In this document: in pieces, positions 7,530 through 15,282 of the stretch
Numbering within the stretch: the first letter of the stretch is position 1
Layout of the letters: the number at the start of each line of letters is the position of its first letter
Assembly (NCBI GenBank): GCA_964638815.1
Contig: CAZXBB010000251.1
Coordinates: 1-17,724, forward strand
Direction of reading: 5' to 3'
DNA: 17,724 nucleotides
Origin: CAZXBB01 sp964638815
GTDB lineage: Bacteria; Planctomycetota; Phycisphaerae; Phycisphaerales; SM1A02
Notes under the pieces: generated by a model
Databases searched by the model: none
What the model saw: only the letters and a program-made list of their open reading frames with translations
Told to the model about the DNA's origin: nothing
Position numbers and translations under genes: made by a program

Positions 7530-8477
7530 ATGTTCACGCTGCGACGCGGTTTGCCGGGGACTGGGCGCCGGTCCCGTCCGGGCGTCCTCCTGCTCGTTCT
7601 CCTGGCGGCGGTGAGCCGTGCCCACGCGATCGAGCCGCTGGCCGGCGCGATCTCGTTCGCTCCCGTCGCGACGCCCGCGAGTGATGCCGGCGCTGCGCAG
7701 GAGACGTCGATCTTCCGCTCCTTCCTCGACTCGGACGTCGCGCTCGCCGCGCTCGCGGACGGCATGCCGGAGTCCGGAACCGACGGAGGGGAGTACGTCG
7801 GCGGTCGCGGCCTGATCACGACCGAGGGCCCGTCGGGCATGTTCCTCAACCCGACGTCTGGCACACTGGATGAGGGCGGGTTCGCGGCGCAGTACTGTCT
7901 CGCGTTCCTGCACTTCCCCGGCGGGCGGCTGAACGTCGCGCACGGTGCGATGGTCTCCTACGGCGTCACCGACTGGCTCGAAGTGGGCGGCGTCGTGCTC
8001 GTCCTCGACCTCGACGACGTGAACCACAACATCGGTGTCGGCGGGCCGTTCTTTCGCGTGCGTCTCATGAAGGACGAGTCGTGGTGGCCCGAGCTGAGCG
8101 TCGGCGCCGTCGGCCGCTACGGCTACCGCGCGATCGAGAGCCAGAGCATCTTCGTCGCAGCCTCGAAGGGGTTCCCCATCGACATCGACGGATTCTTCCG
8201 CTCGTTCCGCCTGCACGGCGGCTTTCGCCAGCAGTGGCAGGATTCTTCGTTCGGGGAAGCCAACGGATCGATCGGGTACATCGGCGGCGAGATCGAGCTT
8301 CCGTGCCACCTCTTCATCGTGGCCGAGGTCTCGAACAAGGACGACATCTACACCCGCACGCCGTACTCGATCGGCATGCAGCTCCGCAGCCCGAAGCTCT
8401 CGTGCAGCCTCGCGGGCATCCAGACCGGGGCGCTCGAGCAGATCAGCCTGTATGCCGGCATCGGGATCGACTACTGA
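7530..8477 (+). CDS. exported probable outer-membrane beta-barrel protein (YjbH-like pattern)
   Basis: A 315-residue protein with a signal peptide: basic n-region (RRGLPGTGRRSR), hydrophobic core at about 18-29 (GVLLLVLLAAVS) and a likely cut after A-H-A (34). The mature part alternates polar and hydrophobic residues in amphipathic strands and ends in an aromatic residue (GIGIDY), as outer-membrane barrels do. The stretch GLITTEGPSGMFLNPTSGTL plus D-E-G-G-F, followed by VSYGVTDWLEVGG, recalls the YjbH/porin-like pattern of a tuned 'tip' then 'dark' beta hairpins, but I cannot assign the family firmly. A transport or surface role is plausible. ATG 7530 follows AAGGGG at 7516-7521. It has its own promoter and converges on the cyclase gene; the 102-base gap has no clear terminator. 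Confidence 0.72.
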   Translation: MFTLRRGLPGTGRRSRPGVLLLVLLAAVSRAHAIEPLAGAISFAPVATPASDAGAAQETSIFRSFLDSDVALAALADGMPESGTDGGEYVGGRGLITTEGPSGMFLNPTSGTLDEGGFAAQYCLAFLHFPGGRLNVAHGAMVSYGVTDWLEVGGVVLVLDLDDVNHNIGVGGPFFRVRLMKDESWWPELSVGAVGRYGYRAIESQSIFVAASKGFPIDIDGFFRSFRLHGGFRQQWQDSSFGEANGSIGYIGGEIELPCHLFIVAEVSNKDDIYTRTPYSIGMQLRSPKLSCSLAGIQTGALEQISLYAGIGIDY

Positions 8478-8579
8478 TTCCTGAAGCGGCCGGCGGGTCG
8501 GTGACGCGGGTCGTTGCCGCGCGTCGTCGGCACGCGTCGTTCAGACTGCGGTCATTGCGTCCGGCGTCGCGGCGCCTCG

Positions 8580-11500
8580 CTACCGCCCCGGCAGTCCCTC
8601 GCGCACGACGCGAACGCGATCGATGTCCCTGTCCGCCCGCATGGCGCGGAAGGCGGCTTCCGCTGCGTCGAGCTCCCGCCGCGCGTCGTCGATGTGCCCG
8701 GCGGCGATGAGCGCCTCGGCGAGGCTCACCCGCGTGCGGGCGTGCTCCTGGGTGCGCTTGAGCGACTCGAAGCGTGCGCAGGCGCGACGCAGCTCCGGGA
8801 GGGCGTGCTCGGCGTCGCCCGCGGCGAGGGCGAGGCGACCGCGCCCGCGCTCCGCCCCGGCGACCGCGAGCGGGTGATCGTCCTCGGTGCAGGTCTCGAG
8901 GACCTCGTCGAAGGATGCGCGCGCCGCGTCCGCGCGGCCGGCCCGCTGGTGGCCCTCGCCGAGCACGACACGGACGAGCCCGCGAAGAAGATCGTCGCCG
9001 GAGGTGCCGATCGTCTCGAGCGACTTCTCCGCGGCGCGCACGGCGCCGTCCGCGTCGTCGCGCTCGAGCGCGAGCAGCGCGAGATTCGCGTGGGCGAGCG
9101 CCTCGCCGCGGCGATTGCCGATCTGGACCCACGACGCGTGCGCGCGCCGGAAGTGATCCGTCGCGAGGGCGAGATCGCCGACGCTCATCGCCACGTTGCC
9201 AAGGTTGTTGTGCACGCCCGCGATCCGCTCAACGTTACCGGTGCGCGTCCAGTCAATCAGCGCGCGGGCGTAGTGTTCCTGAGCGGCCTCGTAGGCGCCC
9301 TCGTCATGCGCCGTGCTCCCGATCCGGTTGCTGGCCTCGCCCGAGTGCGAGAGACTTCCCAGCTCGGACGCGGTCGCCTGCGCCCGCAGGTAGGTCGCCC
9401 GCGCGTCCTCGAAGCGGCCGCGCGTATGGAGCACGCGCCCCTCGAGAAGATCGGCCTGGAGCGTCGCGAGACGCGGGTTGGCCGAAGGCGTCTCGCGCGA
9501 GCGTCCGATGCACCCGATCGCCTCGTCGAGACTGCCGGCGCGGTAGTGCAGCAGTGCGAGATCGTGCCACGCCGCGCTCAGGACGTCAGTCCCGGCGGCG
9601 TCCGCGGGGGCGAGACGCGCAACCACGTCCGCGAGGCGCTCCGCCGCCTCGTCCGTGCGCCCGGTCGCGGCGAGCGCCGCCGCCTCGAGCCGCATCGCCT
9701 CCGCCGGCCCGACCGCGAGGGGACCGTCCGGGGTTCCGTCGGCGCCCGTGACGTGCTGCGCGGCGGCGAGGGCCTCGTCGTACGCGCCGAGACGGAGGTG
9801 GATCTGCGCCGCCCCGCAGTAGGCGCGGGCGATGACACCGCTCAGCTCGGCGCCGGGCTCCGCGACGCGGCCCGCCATTCTCACGACGTTCGCGTAGCGC
9901 TCGAGCGCCTCGTCGTTCATGAAGACGTCGGAGGCGTGATCGCCGGCGTGGAGATTGGCCGCGGCGGCGCGATCCCAGCGCTCGGCGCGCTCCTCGTGGA
10001 ACGCGAGCACCTCGCCGAGCGCGCCGGCGTCGCCGCCCGCCAGGTGCGTGATGGCGTCGGCCACGCGCGCGTGGAGAGCGCGACGGCTCCGCAGGAGCAG
10101 CGTCTCGTACGCCGCCTGCTGCATGAGCTGCCGCGCGAACACGCGGCGCTGCGGATCGGAGCCGGACGGCGGATCACGGACGATGCGGCGATGCTGGAGG
10201 TTGTCAACGAGCGGCGGCAGCGGGGGACCGGCCCAGGGCGGCTCGCGGCGGACCCAGTCGGCGCAGCTCAGGCAGAACTCGACGCCCTGCACGGCGCACT
10301 GCGAGAGGAGATCGCGCTCCGCCGCGTCCAGGCGGTCGAGCCGGCAGATCAGCGCCGCGTGGAGGGTCGGGGGAATCTCGATGCCGCTCCGGGTGGCGTC
10401 GAACGACCACGGCGCGTCGTCGGCCCCGGCGCTCAGGGCGCCGCTCGCCATCAGCACCCCGACCATCTCCTCCAGGAAGAGCGGCACGCCGTCCGCGCGA
10501 TCCAGGATCTGCCGGCGCAGCGCGCCGGGCAGCTCCGCGTCACGCACGAGCAGGTCGAGCAGCGCGCCGGCGTCGTCGCGGTCCAGCGCGTCGAGCGCGA
10601 TCAGCATGTCCGGGTTCACGGGGTCGGTGTCGAACGGCGATCGGATCGCCGCGACGGTCGGCACCGGCGGACCGCCCGCCTGCGCGAGCCGTGCGAGGAG
10701 CGCTGCGGTCGCGTCATCGGTCATCTCGTGTCCGTCGATGAAGAGAACCGCGTCGGGGCGCCGGCGCGCGAACGCCTCGAGAAACGCCTCGGCGCCGCGC
10801 TCGACCGTGCGACGCAGGCTCTGCGGATCGGGGTCGGGGGGCGTCGCCGCTTCGCCCGCCGTTGACGCGATGTACCACAGCGCGTTGCGGTAGGGGAGCA
10901 GACCTTCGTCGAGGTCGCGCAGCAGCCCGTCGAGCGAGTCCGCGTCGGCCAGGCAGCCGGTGTCGCCGCGGAGGTCGGTGACGGCGTCGTGGATGATCCG
11001 GCGCAGCAGCGCAAAGGGCTTCACGCGCGTCGTGTTGGTCGCCGAGACCTGGAGCAGGCGCCGGTCGCGGGTGCGGAGTCCCGCCTCGCGCACGAGCCGC
11101 GTCTTGCCGACGCCGGCCTCGCCGCGCACCTCGATCCAGCCGCCGCGCCCGCGCGTCTGGGCCAGCCATGCCTCGAGGGCGGCGAGCTCCGCCTCGCGAG
11201 CGACGAGGCGCGGCGCCCGCATGTGCCGCTCGCGCTCGAGCTCGTGCTCGAGCGCCGCGACGAGCGGGTGCGCGCCGATGGGTTCGGGCTTGCCCTTGAC
11301 CGTGATCGCCTGTCGCGGGCCGAACTCGAACCCGTTGCGAGCCTGCGTGTGGACGCTGTCGGAGACGAGGATCGTGCCGGGCTCCGCCGCCGTCTCGAGA
11401 CGGGAGGCGACGTTGACCGTGTCGCCCATGACCGTGTACTGGGAGCTCGAATCGTGACCGACGCTGCCGGCGACCACGAGCCCGAAGTTGACGCCGACGC

Positions 11501-11987
11501 GCAGCGTGAGGGCGCTGCCGGTCCGCCGCGAGAACTCGCGGATGAAGGCCTGCATCGCGAGCGCCGCCCGGCACGCGCGTTGCGGGTCGTCCTCGTGCGC
11601 GATGGGCGCGCCGAAGACACCCATCACGCAGTCGCCGATGTACTTGTCGACGTAGCCGTCCTCGTCGTGGATGGCCCGGCCGAGGCCCGCGAGGCACTCG
11701 TTCATGAGGTCGTGCACGGTCTCCGGATCGACCTCGTGGCTCATGCTCGTGAAGCCGCTGACGTCGGCGAAGATGATCGCGGCGTAGCGCCGCTCGTCGC
11801 GCGCGGTGACCACGGCGGCCGGCGGCGCCGGCACGGAGTGGGTCGGCGGCGGGCTCGGTGCAGGCGGCGGCGGGCTCGTTACAGCCGGCGGCGCGGTAAC
11901 CGCCGAGTCCGCGTCGAGCGACGTTCCGCAGTGACCGCAGAACCGGAAGCCCGCCGGAGCTTCGGTGTGGCAGCTCGGGCACTGCAC
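8580..11987 (-). CDS. zinc-ribbon / class III adenylate cyclase / AAA ATPase / TPR signalling protein
   Basis: A 1135-residue multidomain protein. Residues 3-20 form a zinc ribbon (CPSC...CGHC). A Pro/Ala-rich linker follows (31-60). Residues 66-245 are a class III nucleotidyl cyclase: metal-binding Asp in FADVSGFT (75) and IGDCV (119), purine-selecting Lys115 and Thr185 (suggesting ATP, so cAMP), and N192/R196 in VMGDTVNVASRLE. Residues 257-640 are an AAA/STAND-like ATPase with Walker A GEAGVGKT (289-296), a Walker B-like VLFIDGHE (414-421) and GVPLFLEEMVG. From about 640 to 1115 helical TPR-type repeats dominate (LGSLSHSGEASNRIGSTAHD, VERIAGVHNNLGNVAMSVGD). I chose GTG 11987 because a TGGTATCAT -10 lies immediately upstream, inside any longer frame (GTG 12014 is the alternative). 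The protein is probably a cytoplasmic signal-responsive cyclase; its ligand is unknown. It is divergent from the TIR-NACHT gene. Confidence 0.88.
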   Translation of the reverse strand: MQCPSCHTEAPAGFRFCGHCGTSLDADSAVTAPPAVTSPPPPAPSPPPTHSVPAPPAAVVTARDERRYAAIIFADVSGFTSMSHEVDPETVHDLMNECLAGLGRAIHDEDGYVDKYIGDCVMGVFGAPIAHEDDPQRACRAALAMQAFIREFSRRTGSALTLRVGVNFGLVVAGSVGHDSSSQYTVMGDTVNVASRLETAAEPGTILVSDSVHTQARNGFEFGPRQAITVKGKPEPIGAHPLVAALEHELERERHMRAPRLVAREAELAALEAWLAQTRGRGGWIEVRGEAGVGKTRLVREAGLRTRDRRLLQVSATNTTRVKPFALLRRIIHDAVTDLRGDTGCLADADSLDGLLRDLDEGLLPYRNALWYIASTAGEAATPPDPDPQSLRRTVERGAEAFLEAFARRRPDAVLFIDGHEMTDDATAALLARLAQAGGPPVPTVAAIRSPFDTDPVNPDMLIALDALDRDDAGALLDLLVRDAELPGALRRQILDRADGVPLFLEEMVGVLMASGALSAGADDAPWSFDATRSGIEIPPTLHAALICRLDRLDAAERDLLSQCAVQGVEFCLSCADWVRREPPWAGPPLPPLVDNLQHRRIVRDPPSGSDPQRRVFARQLMQQAAYETLLLRSRRALHARVADAITHLAGGDAGALGEVLAFHEERAERWDRAAAANLHAGDHASDVFMNDEALERYANVVRMAGRVAEPGAELSGVIARAYCGAAQIHLRLGAYDEALAAAQHVTGADGTPDGPLAVGPAEAMRLEAAALAATGRTDEAAERLADVVARLAPADAAGTDVLSAAWHDLALLHYRAGSLDEAIGCIGRSRETPSANPRLATLQADLLEGRVLHTRGRFEDARATYLRAQATASELGSLSHSGEASNRIGSTAHDEGAYEAAQEHYARALIDWTRTGNVERIAGVHNNLGNVAMSVGDLALATDHFRRAHASWVQIGNRRGEALAHANLALLALERDDADGAVRAAEKSLETIGTSGDDLLRGLVRVVLGEGHQRAGRADAARASFDEVLETCTEDDHPLAVAGAERGRGRLALAAGDAEHALPELRRACARFESLKRTQEHARTRVSLAEALIAAGHIDDARRELDAAEAAFRAMRADRDIDRVRVVREGLPGR

Positions 11988-11993
11988 GCGGGG

Positions 11994-12002
11994 ATGATAC
12001 CA
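11994..12002 (-). promoter_or_regulatory. extended -10 promoter, leaderless start of the cyclase gene
   Basis: On the minus strand TGG-TATCAT ends six bases before the GTG at 11987. The expected start of transcription falls at the GTG itself, so translation would be leaderless. This supports the shorter start. No good -35 is seen. Confidence 0.5.
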
Positions 12003-12014
12003 TCCGGGTAGCAC

Positions 12015-12138
12015 CCGTCGCCGTCACGGCCTTCCGGTCGGTCGTGGTTCACGAAGTCCGGGCGGCGCTCCTGAAGTGTCCTTCACATCTCCCGGCAGGC
12101 TGGTTCGTGCGCATGAGCTGGATTGAGCGAACCCACCC
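12015..12138. promoter_or_regulatory. divergent upstream region of cyclase and TIR-NACHT genes
   Basis: These 124 bases serve both genes. A short perfect inverted repeat, TGAAG-TGTC-CTTCA (12072-12085), lies about 54 bases before the TIR-NACHT ATG and could be an operator, but it may be chance. No clear -10/-35 pair for the TIR-NACHT gene was found. Confidence 0.25.
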
Positions 12139-15100
12139 ATGACCGACGCCGACAACACCATCCGGGTCTTCTGCTCGTATGCGCACGATGACGATCGACT
12201 CCGGGAGAAGCTGGCCACCCAACTGATCGTGCTCCAGCGGAGCCGGAAGATCGGCCTCTGGTCCGATCACGACATCACGGGTGGGCATGAGTGGCACGCC
12301 AGGATCAAGGACGAGCTCGCCGCGGCCCACCTCGTGCTGCTGCTCGTCAGCCCGAGCTTCCTTGCTTCCCTCTACATCAACGAGGTCGAGCTGGACGAAT
12401 CCATCAGGCGCCACGAGGCCGGGGACCTGCGCGTCGTGCCCATCATCCTGGAACCGTGCCTGTGGCAGGAGGACCCGCGGCTGAAGAAACTCCAGGCTCT
12501 CCCCACCCGAGCGAGGCCGGTCTCCAAATGGCGAAGGGTGAATGACGCGATGCACGATGTCGCCACAGGCCTCAACCGCGTGATCGACGAGCTTCGCGAG
12601 CACCGTGGCCCGGACGCGCAGCGTGGCCCGGACGCGCCGCCGTCGCCGACCGTGCCGGCCGCCGCCGAGCCTGCGTCGCCGCCACCCGCCGGGCGTGCGT
12701 CGCCGGCCGAGTCGCTCGCCGACTACCTCGGGCACTTCCGCTCCGAGTGGCAGCACGTCGCCGGCGCGTCGCTCGATCCCGATGCGGCCGACCCGCGAGC
12801 GGGGGGAGGACGCGTCGAGCTCGACCACGTCTACGTCGGGCTCAACGTGCTCGAGCCGAATCCCCAGGATCGCGACGAGGACATGCGCCCCGACAGGGCG
12901 GGCATCCGGCCCGAGCGAGAGCGCGCCCCGTGGACTGCGCTCGACGCCTGCCGCACGCATGCGCGCTGCGTTCTTCTCGGCGATCCAGGCGCGGGCAAGT
13001 CCACGTTCCTTCGCCGGCTCGCGCTCTCGCTTGCAGACGGCTTTCGCGAGACGAACGGCGCTGCCGGCCCGCAGCCCTTCGGCCGGCCGCTGCTCCCCAT
13101 CCTCGTCACGCTCCGCGACCTCGCCCAGGATCTCGGGCCCGCCACGGACGATGACGCCGTCCGCATCCCGAAGTTCGTCGCACGCACCCTCGCGGCGAGG
13201 GACCTCGAGGAGGACGCCTCGCCCTTTATCCGCCGGCTGCTCCGAGACGGCGACGCGATCCTCCTCCTCGACGGCCTGGACGAGATCGCGAACGCCGACC
13301 ACCGCGCCGCGGTGCTCGACTCGATCCGGGCCTTCGCCGGGAAGCACCCGAAGACGCGTATCGTGGTGACGTGCCGTGTCGCCGCCTACCGCGACTTCAA
13401 CGACGCCGGGGGGGCCGACGCCAAGGGGGACGACGCCGGCGGGGACGATGATAGAGCGGACGACCGGCGGGCGGACGATTGGCGGCTGCCCCGGGCCGAC
13501 TATCCCGTCGTCACCCTCGCGCCGTTCACGACGTCGCAGATGCACGAGTTCATCGGGGGCTGGTACAGAGAGCTGAGCCGAACGGGCAAGATGACCGGCG
13601 ATCCCGAGGCGACGGCGGGCAAGCTCTGCCGCGCGCTCGAGCGTTCCGACATCGCGCGGCTCGCCTCGAACCCGCTGCTGCTGACGGTCATGACCTACGT
13701 GCACGCGAAGAGGGGCGAGCTTCCGGACGAGCGCGTCGTGCTGTACGAGCAGGCGGTGGACACGCTGCTGCGCACGTGGCGATCAGGCCGCGATCCCAAC
13801 GACGAGAACGCCCCGCCCGGCGTGATACACGTGCTGGACGAGGCCCGCTGCCCCTTCACCGAGCTCGAGGCCGCGCTGTGGCGGATCGCGGAACGCGTAC
13901 ACGGGAAGACGGCCGGGCAGACCCGCGATGACGAGGTTGTCGCCGACATCGCGATAGACGACCTGGTGGCCGAGCTTCGATCGCTGCACCCGCACGGCAG
14001 CCTCCCGTGGACGGGGTCGCTCATCGAGGCGATCACCTTCCGGTCGGGCCTGCTCCTCGAGCGGAAGCGCAACGTCTTCACGTTTCCCCATCGGACTTTC
14101 CAGGAGTACCTCGCCGCGCGGGAGCTCGCGAGCCGGGAGACCTTCGTCAGCAACGCCCTCGAGTTGCGATCGGCCCCGAACGACCTCTGGCGCGAGGTCA
14201 TCCTGCTTGCCGCCGGCGCGTTCTCGCACCTGTTCGGTCAGGCCGCCCGCGTGCGCACGCTCATCGAGGGGCTGCTCGACGCCGGCGACGACGCCGCCGC
14301 GATCCTCGCCGCCGACGTGGCCCGCGAAGCGACGGTCCGCAAGCTCACGGGCGTCGCCGGCGGCAGAGACATGCTCGACCGTCTCCGCTCGCGTCTGCTC
14401 GATGACGGCATGTTCGGCGACGGCGACATTCGGGCTCGCGCAGCGTTCGGGTCGGCGCTGGGGCGGATGGGCGATCGGCGGCCGGGCGTGGCGACGCTCG
14501 ACGAGGTCCGGTCGCCGGCCTTCTGGAGCGACCCGATTCCGGCCGCGCCGTTTCCGATGGGGAACGACGAGCCGCGATTCGACTGCCGGCTGATCGAGCA
14601 CACGTACGCGGTCTCACGCCACCTCGTGACCGTCGGGCAGTACCGGGCGTTCATCGACGCGGGCGGATACGACCGCCGGTGGACAGATGCGGGGCGGGCC
14701 TGGCGTGACCAGAACCGGATCCGCGGGCCGGAGGCGTACGCGGACGTCTTCCAGACGCCGAACCACCCGCAGGTCGGCGTGAGCTGGTACGAGGCGGTGG
14801 CGTTCTGCGACTGGCTCGCTGCCGAGAGCGGCCTGCCGATCCGGCTTCCCACGGAGCCGGAGTGGGAGCGGGCTGCGCGCCACGACGACGCCCGGGAGTT
14901 CCCCTGGGTCAGGCACGCCGATCCCGGGCACGCCGATCCCGATGCCGTTCGAGCCCGAGCGAACGTGTTGGGCGCGATCGACGCCACCACCGCCGTCGGG
15001 CTCTACCCGCCCGGACGTGCCGAGTGCGGCGCCCTCGACATGGCGGGGAACGCATGGGAGTGGTGCGAGACCAAGTGGACGAACGACTACAAGGACTACC

Positions 15101-15279
15101 CCGGGAGACACGACGCCGATCGGGAAGGCGACGCGTCTCGTGTGTTGCGGGGCGGCTCATGGATCGTCCACCGTGCGGGCGCACGCTGCGCGTACCGCGG
15201 TAGGCGCGACGCGCACGTGCGGAGCGGCGGCGCGGGTTTTCGTTTGTGCGTCTCCCCATTCTCCCCCTCCGACCTCTGA
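12139..15279 (+). CDS. TIR-NACHT-FGE/C-type-lectin-fold protein, probable DGR target and NLR-like receptor
   Basis: A 1046-residue cytoplasmic protein. Residues 8-150 are a TIR domain: VFCSYAHDDD, the W-S-D-H-D-I loop, LVLLLVSPSFLASLYINEVEL and VVPIILEPCLW. E84 in NEVEL occupies the position expected for the NADase glutamate. A Pro/Ala-rich linker (155-195) contains a short GPDA duplication. Residues 268-460 are a NACHT ATPase with Walker A GDPGAGKS (281-288), Walker B ILLLDGLDEI (374-383), the sensor-like TRIVVTCR, and NPLLLTVM later. An Asp/Gly-rich insert lies at 423-447. Helical STAND regions run to about 795, including FTFPHRTFQEYLAARE. Residues 800-1040 are an FGE-sulfatase domain (PMGNDEPRFDC, HPQVGVSWYEAVAFCDWL, RLPTEPEWERAAR, ALDMAGNAWEWCE, RVLRGGSW, GFRLC). 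Both FGE catalytic cysteines appear replaced (V1010, A1015). ATG 12139 has only a weak ribosome binding site. Confidence 0.92.
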   Translation: MTDADNTIRVFCSYAHDDDRLREKLATQLIVLQRSRKIGLWSDHDITGGHEWHARIKDELAAAHLVLLLVSPSFLASLYINEVELDESIRRHEAGDLRVVPIILEPCLWQEDPRLKKLQALPTRARPVSKWRRVNDAMHDVATGLNRVIDELREHRGPDAQRGPDAPPSPTVPAAAEPASPPPAGRASPAESLADYLGHFRSEWQHVAGASLDPDAADPRAGGGRVELDHVYVGLNVLEPNPQDRDEDMRPDRAGIRPERERAPWTALDACRTHARCVLLGDPGAGKSTFLRRLALSLADGFRETNGAAGPQPFGRPLLPILVTLRDLAQDLGPATDDDAVRIPKFVARTLAARDLEEDASPFIRRLLRDGDAILLLDGLDEIANADHRAAVLDSIRAFAGKHPKTRIVVTCRVAAYRDFNDAGGADAKGDDAGGDDDRADDRRADDWRLPRADYPVVTLAPFTTSQMHEFIGGWYRELSRTGKMTGDPEATAGKLCRALERSDIARLASNPLLLTVMTYVHAKRGELPDERVVLYEQAVDTLLRTWRSGRDPNDENAPPGVIHVLDEARCPFTELEAALWRIAERVHGKTAGQTRDDEVVADIAIDDLVAELRSLHPHGSLPWTGSLIEAITFRSGLLLERKRNVFTFPHRTFQEYLAARELASRETFVSNALELRSAPNDLWREVILLAAGAFSHLFGQAARVRTLIEGLLDAGDDAAAILAADVAREATVRKLTGVAGGRDMLDRLRSRLLDDGMFGDGDIRARAAFGSALGRMGDRRPGVATLDEVRSPAFWSDPIPAAPFPMGNDEPRFDCRLIEHTYAVSRHLVTVGQYRAFIDAGGYDRRWTDAGRAWRDQNRIRGPEAYADVFQTPNHPQVGVSWYEAVAFCDWLAAESGLPIRLPTEPEWERAARHDDAREFPWVRHADPGHADPDAVRARANVLGAIDATTAVGLYPPGRAECGALDMAGNAWEWCETKWTNDYKDYPGRHDADREGDASRVLRGGSWIVHRAGARCAYRGRRDAHVRSGGAGFRLCVSPFSPSDL
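15151..15252 (+). repeat. putative DGR variable repeat (VR) at the 3' end of the target gene
   Basis: Residues 1005-1038 of the TIR-NACHT-FGE protein run from GGSW to GFRLCV, where DGR targets with this fold carry their VR. Ten codons in the segment end in C or T and differ from AAC/AAT only at the two A positions: ATC 1009, GTC 1010, CAC 1011, GGC 1014, GGT 1021, CGC 1023, CAC 1026, AGC 1029, GGC 1030, GGC 1031. Between them framework codons (Arg, Ala, Cys, Tyr) are kept. This is the expected footprint of adenine-directed mutagenesis, but no template repeat is in view to compare with. Confidence 0.65.
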
Positions 15280-15282
15280 TCG

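Noticed and set aside
8514..10865. Long plus-strand open frame opposite the cyclase gene.
   Set aside because: Composition is typical of an antisense GC-rich frame, and the minus-strand protein has clear cyclase, ATPase and TPR motifs.
12604..12634. Short tandem 18-bp repeat encoding GPDA twice in the TIR-NACHT linker.
   Set aside because: Simple linker slippage with no sign of function; mentioned within the gene entry only.
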